Part shown: positions 22,517 to 35,423 of the stretch, one piece after another
Numbering within the stretch: position 1 is the stretch's first letter
Layout: the number at the start of each line of letters is the position of its first letter
Source: Alitta virens
Taxonomy: Eukaryota > Annelida > Polychaeta > Phyllodocida > Nereididae
Assembly (NCBI GenBank): GCA_932294295.1
Contig: OW028576.1
Location: forward strand, 25,365,227 to 25,429,226
Length of the DNA stretch: 64,000 nt
Direction of reading: 5' to 3'
Program-made: the position numbers and the translations under genes
Notes under the pieces: generated by a model
Seen by the model: the letters and a program-made list of their open reading frames with translations, nothing else
What the model was told of the DNA's origin: nothing
Databases searched by the model: none

Positions 22517-25500
22517 ATGCAGGGGATTTCACAAACAACTATTTTTCCAAAAGTACAACTCTGGCTGACTCTGTTCCTCAGTGGGTTTGAGTGCCTAATA
22601 TATGGGGTGACTTTCTCAGGTTGGGCATCCATCGTTTATGTCTTCAAGGAAGATGGTGTCTTCAGCCATCTTTGTAATTCAGAAGAACCTCAGTCAACAT
22701 CAGCTTTGAATACAAGTTCCATAGTTACGACTACTGAACCACCCGTAGGCTTTTCTGTGACAAGAAAATATGAGGTATGCTTATTAAATCAATACCTTAT
22801 AATAAAGTACTTGTCGAAAGTGAGTACACTCCTATCCATGATTTTCCATGCACCCGAAAGAAGAGTTCAAATTCCTACTATTAAAAAAGAAGACTCTGTT
22901 ATCGAATTTGTCAATGAATTTAACTTCCTTGACATAATGTTAGAAAGATATCTAAATTGGAAAGCTCACCGTGATATGATTACAAAGAAATTGTCAAAAA
23001 CAGTAGGCATTATGCACAGATTAAAAAATATGTTGCCTTTACTGTGCCTTGTTACATATAAACAATTCCCTTGTGTTATTACACTTAAACTATGGAGCTC
23101 TTCCTTGGGGTTGGCAATGTCAAAATATATTCATTTTACAAAAAAAAGCTGTCAGAGCTCTTACTAACAGTAAATATAATTGTCATACTAGTGGTTTATT
23201 TAAAAAACTAAATCTTTTTTAAATTCCATGATATCTGTGCACTGTGTGACCTGAAATTCTGCCGTAAACATGTCAACAATGCCTTGCCACAGTATTTTCT
23301 TGATTTACTACTGCTATTTAGAGATAATCCTTATTACTATGAAACTCGAATAGCTGGTCAACTACGACTTCCCTTAATTAAACATGAATTTGCAAAACAG
23401 AGTATTAAGTATAGATTGATCAAAACCCTTAATAATATGTCCAAAACTTACAGAGAAAAACTAGAAACACATAGTTTAGATGGATTTAAGAAATATGTGA
23501 AAAATAGCACTGTAGCATCTTATTCCGCAGACTGCAGTATTGAAAATTGCTATATATGTATAAATGTTCATCCTACTGCTTCTTCATAATACTTTTCAAT
23601 AATATATTCTTTAATTTGAGATGAGTAACATTGATGAGAGTACTACTGATGAGAGTTATTTCCATATTGTGTTTGATTTAATGTTCACTATGTAATATTA
23701 ATAGATCTCTCCAGGTGGCCTCACACTAGCGATAAATATATTTATCTTTGTGAGGTCTCCTTGCGAAACAAATGTTTATAAATGAAAATATCAAAATAAA
23801 TTGTAAATATTTTTTTTGTTTGGCAAAATAAAAATAAATCTGAATCTGAATCTGAATCTATCTAAAATTGCAAATGCACTGTACATACAATTTAAAATGT
23901 TAATATCCCAGGAAATGTTCACTGGATTACAGCGAAACTTTCAGAGGTTAGTGTTGTTGTAAATAACTTTCATTTGAAGGTTGCAAATGCACATTATACA
24001 CCAGGAGGTTTAAACCACAGTTGCGCTATATCAATTTTCCCGTTTGTGGCAAGTGAGGCGCATTGAAATAGGTTACCTATAACTGTTAAGAGTTAATATT
24101 ACATTACATAGTATAATTTTGTTGCATTTTAATGGTATAATGTGCACAGGTTAGTGCATGAAACTCACCCTAGCGTGAGTGAAAAACATTCCAAAGTAAT
24201 GTTAACTGGTGCTTGACTCCCATTGTGAGACCGTTTGTGACAGTTTAATTGAACCAATATATCAATCTGCAGAAATATGATATCACAATAAAAACAATCA
24301 CATTAAACTTGGTGATTATAACATCACTATCACAAGCGATGCTATTCACTAAACCTGACAATCCCACAATCCTTTGCGGATTGCTTATGCAAATAAAGAA
24401 ATGTCAAATCTTTGTATATTTAATCTTTGTGAACACATCAAAGTGCCTCCCATCACAAGTCTCAAAATTGATTTCATAGTAATTTCTTTATTTTCCTGAA
24501 ACAAATAAATGATCAATTAAAATGATATAAACGCCTTAGCTAGCTTTAGCTCTAGAGAGGACAAGGAAATGATACTTGGTAATATAAAATATCACTTGCT
24601 TGAAGTACTACTAAAAAAATAATTATTCTGTTCAATAAACAAAAAATTGAAATTATATTATAATTTAATGAAAAATCAAATAATGATAAATAATTTATCA
24701 CTTCACTCCTGATATAATGTAAACTAGTACTGACTCACGATCTTGCACTGATACAGCCAATTTATAATATTTTATTCATGGGGCGGCCTTGTGGCAGCGC
24801 ATTAATTGCCATGACAAGGTTTCCTGCTTTACATTTTTATGACATATTATATTGCACCAATCTTAGTCAAATAAATTAATTGTCTGTCTTTATGTCTGTC
24901 TCTCTTTCTCTCTGTCTCTCTGTCTCTCTGTCTCTCTGTCTCTCTGTCTCCTCTGTTTATCTGTCTGTCTATCTGTTGCGCTGGCTGTCTGTCTGTCATG
25001 TGATGAAGGTGCTTCCAAATTGAATTTCATAATTGATTAACAGGCAAACAACAACACCAATGCTGACTTTCCACGATGTTCTGCACAGGACTGGATGTTT
25101 TCTCTCATCTTTACGTTAGCCCTGGTATTCATTGGTGTAACTGGAATACCGGTAGGCTGGTTCTTTGACAAATATGGTCTCTTGAGGACCAGGATCATAT
25201 CTGTGTGAGTTTTAATTTATGAAGATTGAGATAAATGTTGCTGCTTAATAAATGCTATTCATTTAAATTCTAGGGCAAGTGGAAGACCCCGCCATTAGCT
25301 CAGTGGTAGAGTGCTGGCCTTTCAACCACTGGGTACCAAGTTCAATTCCTGGCAGAGCCTCAATTGGATGGCTGCTTCATCCATCATCTCATTGCCATGG
25401 TCTCATTGCTTCTCCTGATAAGCTCACTAGGTGCCATCCCACCATTTGCAAAAGTCAAACCCCACGACGCTTCATCCATTTTTGCTATGCCCCTGGCACA

Positions 25501-28500
25501 CATTTTATGATTCTACAAAACTATGGTTTCTGGAAGTTTTTATGTAAGATAATTGTTTCTGGACTTTTTCATTAGAAAGAAGATATAAATACAGTGCCTG
25601 TTGATTTTAATGTTATGGCACATGTTCTTGAATTAGTGTATGTTGGGACCATAAATAGCATAATAGCTGTTTAAATGAATACGTTTTGATCAACAGTCAT
25701 ACCAATATACTTTTAAAGTTACGGGTAAAGGGAAGAGCCTCATCTTCGACATGTTGTCACCTGCGGAGGGTAAAGAGAAGAGTGATGAGGTTCTGGGAGA
25801 TTTTGACCCATCTTTGAATTCATCTTCAGTTACTGCATATTTTCTGTAATTCCATGAACCTAGCATCAATATATATGAAGTTTCAAGAAGAGTGGTTGAC
25901 AGACAGATCAACTGACAAAAGGGCGGGACAAACATACCAATGTGCAGGCTATTGCAATACAATAGGCCATATACATGGCTAAGTCGAACGAACCCAAAAT
26001 ATTCAAAAACTGGTCCCAGCTTGGTTGGTTGCATATGTTATGACATGTAATTGACCATGGATTGTTTAAAGCAATTAAGTTTATTGTTTCAGGATATGTG
26101 GAATCATTGGATATTTGATGTTTGCCTGGGCAGGTTCTGATGGTAAGGTTAAGTATTCTATAATACTACCATGGTATTTAAAGAATACGTCACACGCAAA
26201 GTTACTATTTATATTGACAATTTTTAAGGCTTAAATTTCTTTATGACTTTACAAGAATTCTCATCATCTACATGGCCAATTGTGCCACATGTGCTTTCCA
26301 TGGAAAACACATGGTTTTTGCTTCATTATAATTAGCTATAAACCATGCATTTTCCATGCGTTCATTCATCTCATGGAAAATGCACGTGGCACATTTGGGC
26401 ATGTACGAATGATTATTTTGCCTTTTACTTAAGATTTCCGTGTCTTTAATACTAAACCTACTAACAAGTATAGAGCTACAAATGGACACCTTGTGTTCCA
26501 ACTAATCCACAGAAAATAATGTTTAAATTTGGGACTTTACTGAAGCACTGTTTTTGTTATTGTTCTTAACATAATATTTCATATAGAAAGCTGTAAGATA
26601 TTAAGACATATTGACTTATTTTCACACATGTATAACCATACATTTACTTATATTCCAGCCTACACCAGTTACTTTCTTTTTCCTGGCATTTTACTTCAAG
26701 CTGTATCGTGTGTTATTACCATTATTACATGCACTCATGTGAGTACTATCAAATATCAATTATTAAAGGAAGTTAAAGCAATACATTATAAACTTTACAT
26801 TATAATGTTACAAGAGAGTGTTGATGTGGTTGTAACTTTATTAAGTTAAGTTTTTGTTTATTTTATGTTAACTTCACTTGTAGGTATAAATAAATGCTGA
26901 TTTCATTTTATTGACGAAAATATTCTTTTGAAGATACAGAATATTCTACTAAAAAAATAATAACCACAAGGAGTCTGACTTATTTGCGATTAATATAACG
27001 ATTTCCAATAACTCATGACAAATGTCTTCTTAATTTCTAAAGTTGTGACTATTGCTTAGTTGTGACTATTGCTTTAATAACACTGTACTTCAGTTGTAGT
27101 ATTGTTTCTTAAACAGATGGCAACACTTGCTGGTGTGCATGCCGCTACAGCCAGAGCATTATTTTCGGGAGCAGGAAGTTCATCTGTTGTAATATACCTG
27201 ATTGTCAAGGTTAATTTTCTTCATTTAGCTGCTTTTTATATTAAAAATCATTGAAAGTGTCATGAGATCATCTTTTGAAAAATGTATTAATTTTTTTTTT
27301 TCAGATTCTTCATAAAGAAGGTTTTTCAAGAAAAATATCCATATCTGTCCTGGCAGCATGTTGGCTTTTGGTTCTACTGTACTCGTATTTTCTCATGCCT
27401 CATTATAAAGTTGTGAAAAGCAGCTTGACTGAGATGGAAAAGGACAACCAGATTAGCGACAAAACGGAAAATGATACCAATACAAATTTAAACAACAGAA
27501 TCGCCACATTGTCTGAAAATATTGACATACAATCTAATGGACATACTAATACCTCTCAAATCACCACCATACCTTCAAATGAGAATCAAGTCAGTCCCGA
27601 TGTTGTAAACCCTCAGATGCCTACACTGTTCCAATGCGTGAAAACTCTACCTTTCCTCTTTCTGGTTATTTGGTTTTCCATAATGTTTTTGGCAGTGTTT
27701 GCCTTCCTTGGAATTTACAATCCGTGGGTAATGAAACTTTCTGGTGGCGATGATGAAATAGGTATTTTTCATAATCTAAAATTATGTATTTTCTAAAATT
27801 GTTTAAAGCATCTAGTTGCATTGGTGAGAGAGAATATTATATTGTTATGGATGCACTATATTTTAAATCTTTTATCTATTTGCAGTCAGTCATTTAACGA
27901 ATGTCTTGGCTTACTGTCAACTTAGTAGTATGTTGATCAGCCTCTTCCCAGGAATTATCATAGACTTTGTGAGCAAACAAACCAAAGGTGAGCTAACACA
28001 TCACATTATAGGTGAGATGAAATGTTATTATATGTCATTCATAAGTAAAAGCCAGATAGCATTCCTGTCCGGATCGAAATTGCTTCAACATTGGTCATAC
28101 TTAGTCTACTATATCCATACCATAGCCAGATGTTAATGGACCGTTATTAATGGGGTGAAAAAGTAGCAAGGTGTCACTGCCACTGTAGCAGATGACTATT
28201 GTTTGATGACGTCAACTATTCTGTGATGTCATGCATGTAACAATTATGTAGTGACGTCATCTTATTGTAATTTTCTTGTGCTAGGGTCGAAGCGACCCCT
28301 GTAGGCTATTACTATTTCTTCCCATTGATGTCCTATAAATACATTTGCTCAATAAAAGTCATTCCAATATACATCAAAGTTACAGATGGTTGCTCATAGG
28401 GAAGAGCCCTCTTCAACATGCTTGGCTGGCAGAGATAGAAAGAACAAAAAAAAAGATTGTATTTCAACTCATCCAAGGTCCTCTGAAGTTATTGTGTCAA

Positions 28501-30636
28501 GAAGTAATAGTTATATCCCTCATAGTCGGAAGTTAACTAACATTTTGTTGTTATATCCCTCCGCCGAACTAACTTATATTCTATTAGTCATATTAACTAA
28601 TCTGTTTAATTGTTTGTTTTGTTTTAATGCCTTTATTGCGCAAAACAAGTTCAGTGTGCATTTGTTATTGCCCCATAAGAACAATAGGCAAACAGTCTAA
28701 GTGGAGCATAAGGGTGGTTAGCAGACAGACAGACATCTAGAATTTTGCAATACAAGGCCAAAAAAGAACCATTTATAGCTACTGTCGGAAAACTTATGCC
28801 ATAACTTGATTCGGTGGGACGAATTGACTGATCGGCGGATGGTTCCTGCCCTTAACCGCTGTTCTTAACTTTTTTCCAGATCATGGTGGTATGACTCAGG
28901 GAATAGCAACAGTTCCGTCTTCAGTCATTGGTACCACGATGGCTGTTGTCATCTATGTTTGCATCATCATGAACAAAATCTCCACAGTTACTGTTGCTGC
29001 AATCGTTTCTGTATTTGCAAGGATAATCATGTCTGGAAATGCAATCAATTTCATATCGTTGATGTAAAAATGTTATATTATTTTAACTGAATATAAATAA
29101 ATACCTGACAAAAATTGACAATTCAAGCCCAATCAGATAAAACACATCACCACACCTCAGACACATAATATAATGATAGCATCACTTGACTTTACATAAC
29201 TATATTGTTTTGGTGATTATATGTAATGCTATGTGATGATCAGTTGTCTTCAAGACACCCTGTCCATCACCCTGTCCATCAAAAGAGATGGTGAACGTAA
29301 TTAGCAGTTTGTTTTGAATGGCCTTCAATTACAATCAAAATATAGTCAGTATAGTGCAACATCACACACTGTGAGCATGTAGATGTATGCAAGAGTACAT
29401 ACTACACCAGTGTTTCATGTTTCATGACAGGCTGGTGGTATCCAAGTCCATCAAAAGTGATGGCAAGAAAGATCAGCAGTATGTCTTGTTGACTTGAAGG
29501 GTAAACCAAAGTGAATGACCATCACTCAGAATGCAATATGTAGATAATTTGTAATTTGCATTTCATATCTTATTTTCTCGCATATTTCTGTATGAGGCTT
29601 AAGTTTTCTTTTTCACTCTTTTTGTCCTTTTTTTTATTCTTCATTTATATATACTATTTATTACACATCACAGCATCAATGAATGTAATAGTAATATAAT
29701 ATATTTGCGTCATTTTTCTTCATCATGGTTGAATTATATTTTTGTACTCCATTTGTCCTATAACCTTTGTATTTTGTAAAGGCACATACATGTACTCCTC
29801 ATAAGAGTGAGCCTGCCTTTTGATTATAAATTCTAAATGCAATGGCAAAATACTGAGAAGTATAAACTTTTGAGCACCACTGTATGTAGTGAAGTACCAA
29901 TATCACATGTTGTTGTGGGGTTGATGAGTCGATGATGAAGTATCGCTGAGGTGTTTTGAGGTGTTGCTGTGGTTTTGGTAATATATTGCTGAGGTGTAGC
30001 TGAGGTGTTCCAGATATGTCGATGAAATATTGATGAGGCATTGCTGAGGTGTTGCTGGGGTATTGCTCGGGTGTTTTGAGGTGTTGCTGAGGAATTGGTG
30101 ATATTTTGCTGAGGTGTTGCTGCGGTGCTAATCAAATTATATTTTTTCTTATGCAGTTTTCCTGGAGAGCATTATGGAAAGTTATTTGGAATAATTTACT
30201 TCATTGCTGGTGTTTTCAATCTCCTGCAATACCCACTGTTTATATGGGCTGACTCTTCAAATTCATATTTTGGGGTAAGCTAATTACAACCCTTTATGGA
30301 ATATTATTAATTATTTGGTCGGTGATTGGTCTCTAACATACCCCATTGATGATATTTCCCTTTTTTCTTGAAGTCACTCGTCCCATTTACTTTAGGATCC
30401 CACAATTTTTTGATCCTGACTTTTACAAATGAAAATATCCTATTCATGCCTTCATTTTCCCCCAGGTTTGATCTCAGTAGGACTTACGTTGTTGGTCTTT
30501 CCATGCAGACTCCATCTTTACATTTTTTGCATTCTTTCAGATGAGTCTGCTCTTGCTTATTGGGTCTTGTTTGGCATTCTGTCATCCAATCTACATGCTG
30601 GTCCACAGAGCACAGGGTTCGAAGAGTACCAAATGA
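22517..30636 (+). CDS. SLC43-type membrane transporter, copy A (SLC43A3-like)
   Basis: Ten coding exons: 22517-22774, 25044-25204, 26093-26142, 26659-26738, 27117-27209, 27305-27761, 27886-27987, 28880-29063, 30157-30274, 30541-30636. All have AG/GT sites and join without a stop into 532 residues, close to the family's usual 490-560. Family marks: first membrane segment LFLSGFECLIYGVTFSGWAS followed by VFKEDGVFSHLC; an MFS motif-A-like loop GWFFDKYGLLRTR (exon 2); and PGEHYGKLFGII with LLQYPLF in exon 9, matching the SLC43 C-terminal half. A hydrophilic loop of about 75 residues (exon 6) separates the two six-helix halves. SLC43A1/A2 carry large neutral amino acids, while SLC43A3 carries purine nucleobases; the motif match is closest to A3, but the substrate is inferred. 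Expected at the plasma membrane. Splicing between exons 5 and 6 uses GTTAAT, a weak donor. Confidence 0.88.
22837..23857 (+). mobile_element. 5'-truncated LINE in intron 1 of SLC43-like gene A, absent from copy B
   Basis: Broken reverse transcriptase frames read EFVNEFNFLDIMLERYLNWK, then KHEFAKQSIKYRLIKTLNNM and YSADCSIENCYIC, aligning with the thumb and C terminus of the LINE at 15690-17790. The 3' end has repeated TCTGAA. The empty site in copy B reads CTCCTATCTAAAATTGCA; here CTATC flanks both ends, a likely five-base target duplication. Insertion therefore followed the segmental duplication or was lost from B. Confidence 0.85.
24881..25000. repeat. TCTG/TCTC microsatellite
   Basis: Runs of GTCTGTCT and CTCTGTCTCT in an intron of SLC43-like gene A. 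A related tract lies at the same place in copy B (41980-42080). Confidence 0.9.
25285..25560 (+). mobile_element. tRNA-derived SINE in an intron of SLC43-like gene A
   Basis: The head CCGCCATTAGCTCAGTGGTA (A box TAGCTCAGTGGTAGAGTG) and a B box GTTCAATTCCT are spaced as in a tRNA gene. The body contains GGATGGCTGCTTCATCCATC and CTCATTGCCATGGTC, shared with the inverted SINE at 41274-41400. The orthologous element in copy B (about 42365-42600) has lost most of the tRNA head, so this insertion predates the duplication. Confidence 0.75.
26271..26403. mobile_element. 133-bp palindromic MITE with TA target duplication, copy A only
   Basis: The ends form inverted repeats of about 35 bases (left CATGGCCAATTGTGCCACAT; right, reverse complement, CATGCCCAAATGTGCCACGT). 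TA flanks both sides. Copy B has the empty site ATCATCTATGAATGAATATT near 43305. The structure is that of a Tc1/mariner-type MITE. Confidence 0.85.
29930..30128. repeat. TTGCTGAGGTG minisatellite in intron 8 of SLC43-like gene A
   Basis: Irregular units of TTGCTGAGGTG and TTTTGAGGTG repeat up to the polypyrimidine tract of the exon at 30157. The homologous tract in copy B (50698-50815) is shorter, so the array length has changed since duplication. Confidence 0.75.
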
Positions 30637-30639
30637 AGC

Positions 30640-30904
30640 AAACGCAAAGCTAGATCACTTCTGCTATACAATGCTACCTGGCACTAACTAGAACTGTCTG
30701 ACTATAGCTGGTTATTCATAGCCTTATCTAAAAGTACATATTTCTGATATATTAAATACATTGCTTACATTTGCCAAGGTTTATATTTTTTCAGCAAACT
30801 GACTATAAGCTAGGAGTACAGAGAAGCGGCTGGCTTTAGCCAGTTATAGTTACAGCCAAGAAGCTACAGCTGTCTGAAGTCAACCATATTTATGAAACTA
30901 ACTG
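30640..30904. mobile_element. MITE relic at the 3' end of SLC43-like gene A
   Basis: The right end, ATTTATGAAACTAACTG followed by TA, and the body match the intact elements at 51410-51694 and 7733-8003, but the left terminus is deleted. It starts just after the stop codon at 30636, so it contributes to the 3' UTR. Confidence 0.7.
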
Positions 30905-30958
30905 TATGAGCCATTTTCACATGAACAATCCAACAAACATACAGATTTCCAGCTTATC

Positions 30959-30964
30959 AATAAA
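30959..30964 (+). promoter_or_regulatory. Polyadenylation signal of SLC43-like gene A
   Basis: AATAAA within CAGCTTATCAATAAACTGAG, about 320 bases after the stop codon and downstream of the MITE relic. It is conserved at 51749 in copy B. Confidence 0.5.
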
Positions 30965-31481
30965 CTGAGGATCAAAGATAGTTATCACTTTTATTTTCTA
31001 ATTTGGAGGATTAACACTTGAAACTTGTTTATCATGGGAAATTAACCTAATATATTTGTTTGGTTGTTAATGGGGTCATGTTTGATTGCTCTGGGATAAT
31101 CAAAGGTGCAAGTTACCCTTATGAATCACATAGTAGAGATTTAGTTGGAAAATGAGGTGCCAACTATCCTACCCCGACTTTTTGTTATAATTATTTTCCT
31201 GATTTTAATTTGTTTCATGCATCAAGAACCAGAATAAATCCTTGATATTTTAATGTATGCTTGGAAAAATATCACGTATTCGTGTCTCTAGAAGTTGGCA
31301 ACTCTGCATATAAATTTTGTGGATTTTGTCCTTAAATAATATAAGGCTAATTTGAATCAAGGACCATAAGTCGTAAGTGTCTGGTGTATTGTAAATTTGT
31401 TCACAAAGATTGTTCTTAATTACCCAGATAGCATTTCAAATCTGGACAACATTGTTTCAACATTGGCTGCAGGTAGCCTTC

Positions 31482-31675
31482 ATCGCAAAAAAGTATTTAG
31501 CTGATGTAGCACGCTATCAGGGCAGTTTCCGGGGACCCTCAAAAGTAAAGCATTTAAAGGGACATGCGGAGAGAAAGGAAATTATGTTGAAGTCTTCAAT
31601 GCTCTATCAGAAGGCCCCGCAAGACATAAAATTACATATTTATGCAAGACCATGTATCGGCTGACTGATTCTGCA
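31482..31675 (+). other. 194-bp segment present in copy A only, with coding-like composition
   Basis: Copy B goes directly from GCAGGTAGCCTTC to GGAACAGTGTGG. Copy A has 194 extra bases that are more GC-rich than their surroundings and open in one frame (AKKYLADVARYQGSFRGPSK, then a stop near 31664). There are no terminal repeats or clear target duplication, so insertion in A and deletion from B are both possible. The peptide is not recognised. Confidence 0.45.
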
Positions 31676-33242
31676 GGAACAGTGTTGTGCTTACTCTTCA
31701 CTTTTATTACTGTTGTAGTAAAACAGTACAGTTCTACGACAAAAAAAAGACAAGAAAAGACGGAACCATATGAGGTAGGGTGAGACAAATTGAGACAAGA
31801 TTACATATGATTAATATTTACAAACATGTAAACATATATGATATATATAAAATTATATATGATACATTTATAATACACTTATACTAAAATCTAAGGTGAT
31901 AAAACAATTATGCCATGGGCACAAAAATTGATTTTTAATTTGTAAAGAGGTCTACTTCTTTATCAAACCAGCTTGACACCAAATATTGTCACATTATTGA
32001 AGTGTGGACCCTAAATTTCATATTTTCAAGTAATGTTCCCAAAAGGAGTGTAGAACAATGTTTTAAACATTCAAAATGATTATTTTAGCTGGCATATTGT
32101 AACATCATGAAAGTATGGACCCTAGAAAAGTCTTCAGAAATATTTTTACCAAAACTAACTTGTCAAAATAATTTCACCATGTGAATTATATTCATAAAGA
32201 ATATTGTGGTGCCGGACATACCACCAGATGTCAAAACTTTTCAGACTGAAAGCCTCACCTGGTGTGAAAGCCGTATGTGTACTTATGTGCGACTATCCAG
32301 GAGCAGAATCAGTCTTGTATGTGTAGCTGAAGAGTGTGGACATTATACAAGGCCACCTCATGTGTAAGCACCAATAGTTGTCACCATGCCTCACCTGGTG
32401 TGAAAGCCGTATGTGTACTTATGTGCGACTATCCAGGAGCAGAATCAGTCTTGTATGTGTAGCTGAAGAGTGTGGACATTATACAAGGCCACCTCATGTG
32501 TAAGCACCAATAGTTGTCCTGCAGCTAACCCATTAGCATTTTGACTATTTTTTTCTACCTGATCTAAATCTAGAAAACACATCTTACTGCTCTAAAGGGC
32601 ATATTTCTGTCATTGGGTTTAAAAATCTTGGAGGATTGGAGAAGTTTCATCATCCCTTTTTGTGCATGACCATATATGGCAGAACACCTTGGTTACAACA
32701 TTAAAAATGAATAAATTAATACTTTAGACATAATTGGATTGGTAACCATGGAATTTTTTTGCAGTAGAACAAACTAAACAACATCATTGTTTTAGGCAAC
32801 TAACCACATGGTGCTCATTAGCCCAAAAAAGCAATATTATTGAAAAAAAAAGGGAACAATTCATTTAAAATCAGCAATATATTTTTGTCAGGCATAATGT
32901 AGGTGGAATCAATTTGACAATAAAAGGGGTAAAAAAAAGCTTTCAAAAAAAAAGAAAATATTACAGCTATGCTGAAACAGCTGAGAGGAGTCTAATTGAC
33001 AACATATTGGCAGTCTTTACTAAGTGCAGAGAAAAATATTCCATAATTTGGGAAAAAAGAACTCAGAAATGTATCAATCTATTCTAAAACTTTATTTTGA
33101 ATCTTTAAACGATTATTAGACCACCTGATAACCTTATCAACACAATCATGATAATCGACAGAACATCCATCAACAAATTCGCACCCTGTATTTTCTTGGT
33201 TTTGTTGTCAGAAATGTTCCGATTTTAACTAGAACATAGGAG
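31676..33242. other. Convergent intergenic DNA, copy A
   Basis: It lies between the 3' ends of the transporter (plus) and the ligand exons (minus). It holds the 136-bp tandem duplication at 32253-32524 and otherwise AT-rich DNA aligned with 52310-53835 in copy B. Confidence 0.5.
32253..32524. repeat. Recent 136-bp tandem duplication
   Basis: The block starting CCTCACCTGGTGTGAAAGCC at 32253 recurs at 32389. The first about 128 bases, through CACCAATAGTTGTC, look identical by eye. Copy B has it once (52968-53101), so the event is specific to A and young. Confidence 0.9.
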
Positions 33243-35423
33243 TCAAAAGTTATGTTTTCTCTCCGTAGAATATTTCTGTCTGTCAATGCATTTGTTTGGG
33301 ACAGCATAAATATCACCTGTGTCTTTAACAAACACTGCATTGCTGTACAATACAGTTTCCACTTCAGGCTTCGTTCTGACTCTTGTGTTTACTTTAGCTT
33401 CAGCGAAAGTGTCATTCTTGATGTCAGATATGTGGAATGCATTAACTTCATCCCTTTCAAACACCTGATTATCATAAATGTCAGCAGTATATTCAGCGGG
33501 ATTATATGCAATGTTGTCATCAGCAGTTATAGTTGTTATTCCATGTGGAAGATTTTGCGACTGAGAGTCACAGTGAAGAACGACTTCATCTCCGTAGACC
33601 GTGGAATCTTGAGTTTGGAACAGGCATGGCCAATTTGTTTTCTCTCGATTCCTATAGTAAGAAAATAAATGCAAAAGTAATCAAATACTAAATCATATTT
33701 GGCAATCACATATTAATTGTGCATATGACAAGGGTTACTTAGATTCCACATAATTTGACAAAAAAACTAATTGAAATGATAGGGAATAAAACCAAGCTTA
33801 TAACTGATTCAACAAAGGAATATAAGGGCAAAGTTAGTTTCTAAGTTTATTTTCCAGTTGTTTCAGAGTCCATACATAAATATCTGTTTGTAATTGGGCA
33901 TGTCACATATGCATTTGACTAAGTATATGAAATAACTAATATTTTCAAGGTATTTTAAAACACTGACTTAATCATTGCATTATACACAGAAGTGTACAGA
34001 AAGCAAAAAATATGATAGTTATTCAAGTTACCGACTTTTTCCAGGTGATAAGCAAGATGAAAGTAACAAATATGATAACCTTGAGTGAAAAGGTGCTCTT
34101 CAAGGCAGCGCCTGATCACAGAATAAAATTGTCATTGAACCATTAAGAAGAGTATTAACAGAAAAACATACAATGGTATTCTATCAGATAATAAAGAGGT
34201 ATGTAAAAAATGAAATTGAAGTTCATCACATTGATCTGTTACAGCGGTATTTTAATAGATTATTAAATTTCTTTTATAGATGATTTAATTTATGTTCTTA
34301 AGACTGTCACAAATGGGTCTTAGATGTAGAATGTAATTTTGTTAAGTGGCCCATCAGTTAGGAGCTGTTGAAAAATGTCCCCTGTAATCCATACGTTGTT
34401 TATGCCCCTGTGTCCGATAGTGGCTACTTAGTTATTTTATATCACATGCGATTAATGGAACTGGTTAATATGATATCATGCTATTATAAGAACCTCTGGC
34501 CATTCCCCAAGTTTATTGTTTACCAAAATAACTGTTGATTGTATGGATGGTCTTCTTATTAAATTTGGGCCAGAAGGTACTGCAGCAAATTTGTCAAAAC
34601 ATAATTTAGTGGGCCCCTCCCCATCTACTATCTTTTACTAGCTGCCTGCTTTGAGCCAACACTTGCTTCATCACTTGGCCAGTATCTGGGGATGGATAGA
34701 TCCAGATAGTTAAAGCTTCAGGTGGAAACTACTACTAAAAATGATTTAGATTTTCTTAGAATTCCAATCAAGTTGAAGCAGTAATTAAAGTAGATTAATT
34801 AAATGAGGCATCAAATATTCTGCAATAACAAAGACTAACTTGAGTGTCCTTGTTGACCACCAAAATGTTGATGGTCTTATGAGCAGTGCCATTGTTTATT
34901 TCCCGGTCAGCAATCCAAGTTTCGCAAGTCTGTCCTATTTGATAAAACAAAATAATATGATTTGTCCGCATTATTTTACAAGCACAATGATGGTACACTA
35001 TTTAAAGTTACACAGTAATGAACATTTACTAAGGATCTTGCAGATGCAGTAATGATTTTATGAGAAATGTATTTCAATAATAATATTATTCAACATTGAT
35101 AGTTTTATGTTACAGGATTTGGGTAAAACCTGTGTACCTCTTGATCAATGTCATAATTCGAAAAAAAACATTGCATCTCTTAAAAAAACTAATCAAATGC
35201 ACCAGCGCATCTGATCCACACCTTTTTAAATTAAAAAAGAAAACAAAAGGTGACATATTTGTTACCAGCATAGTTTTCTATTATCATTTACGTGATTTCT
35301 GTTTTGTCATAATTACCTGTGAATCTAGACAAACAATGGTGAAGAAAATTACCATCGTAGTTCCAACACGTGCCATTGTTTTCACAAGGGTTAGAAGTAC
35401 ATTGATTGAGTTCAGTTTCACAA
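33243..35423 (-). pseudogene. Notch-ligand-like gene copy A, missing its 5' half
   Basis: Minus-strand exons: partial EGF 35423-35317, juxtamembrane 34934-34840, TM 34111-34036, cytoplasmic tail 33651-33243. They align one to one with 56198-53836. The EGF exon is cut at the segmental duplication junction, so signal peptide, MNNL, DSL-region and first EGF exons are absent. The tail exon stays open for 136 codons and holds YNPAEY, YDNQVF and YAVPNKCIDR, ending KHNF. The juxtamembrane donor has the same phase problem as copy B (GTTAGT gives phase 0; the TM exon needs phase 1). Expression would require a new 5' exon from the copy B promoter side. Confidence 0.75.

Larger units (their letters stand above)
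18949..35423. repeat. Segmental tandem duplication, copy A (16.5 kb)
   Basis: This block aligns in order and orientation with 35424-56198. The left edge is set by TTACTAACTTGCTCAATCAA at 18949, repeated at 35424. The right edge is inside an EGF exon: TTTCACAA at 35416-35423 matches 56191-56198, after which only the copy B locus continues with GTCAGTCCTGCA. The junction shows a two-base AA overlap between both parents. The block carries one SLC43-type transporter gene and four 3' ligand exons. Confidence 0.9.

Noticed and set aside
25285..25360. Functional tRNA gene
   Set aside because: A and B boxes are present, but the acceptor stem does not close convincingly and the head runs into a repeat body shared with other SINE copies.
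27275..27796. Independent 173-codon gene
   Set aside because: It is exon 6 of the SLC43-like transporter read through into both introns.
33252..33668. 138-codon plus-strand frame (and its copy at 53845-54153)
   Set aside because: It is antisense to the ligand cytoplasmic exon, whose minus-strand frame has paralog support and correct splice sites.
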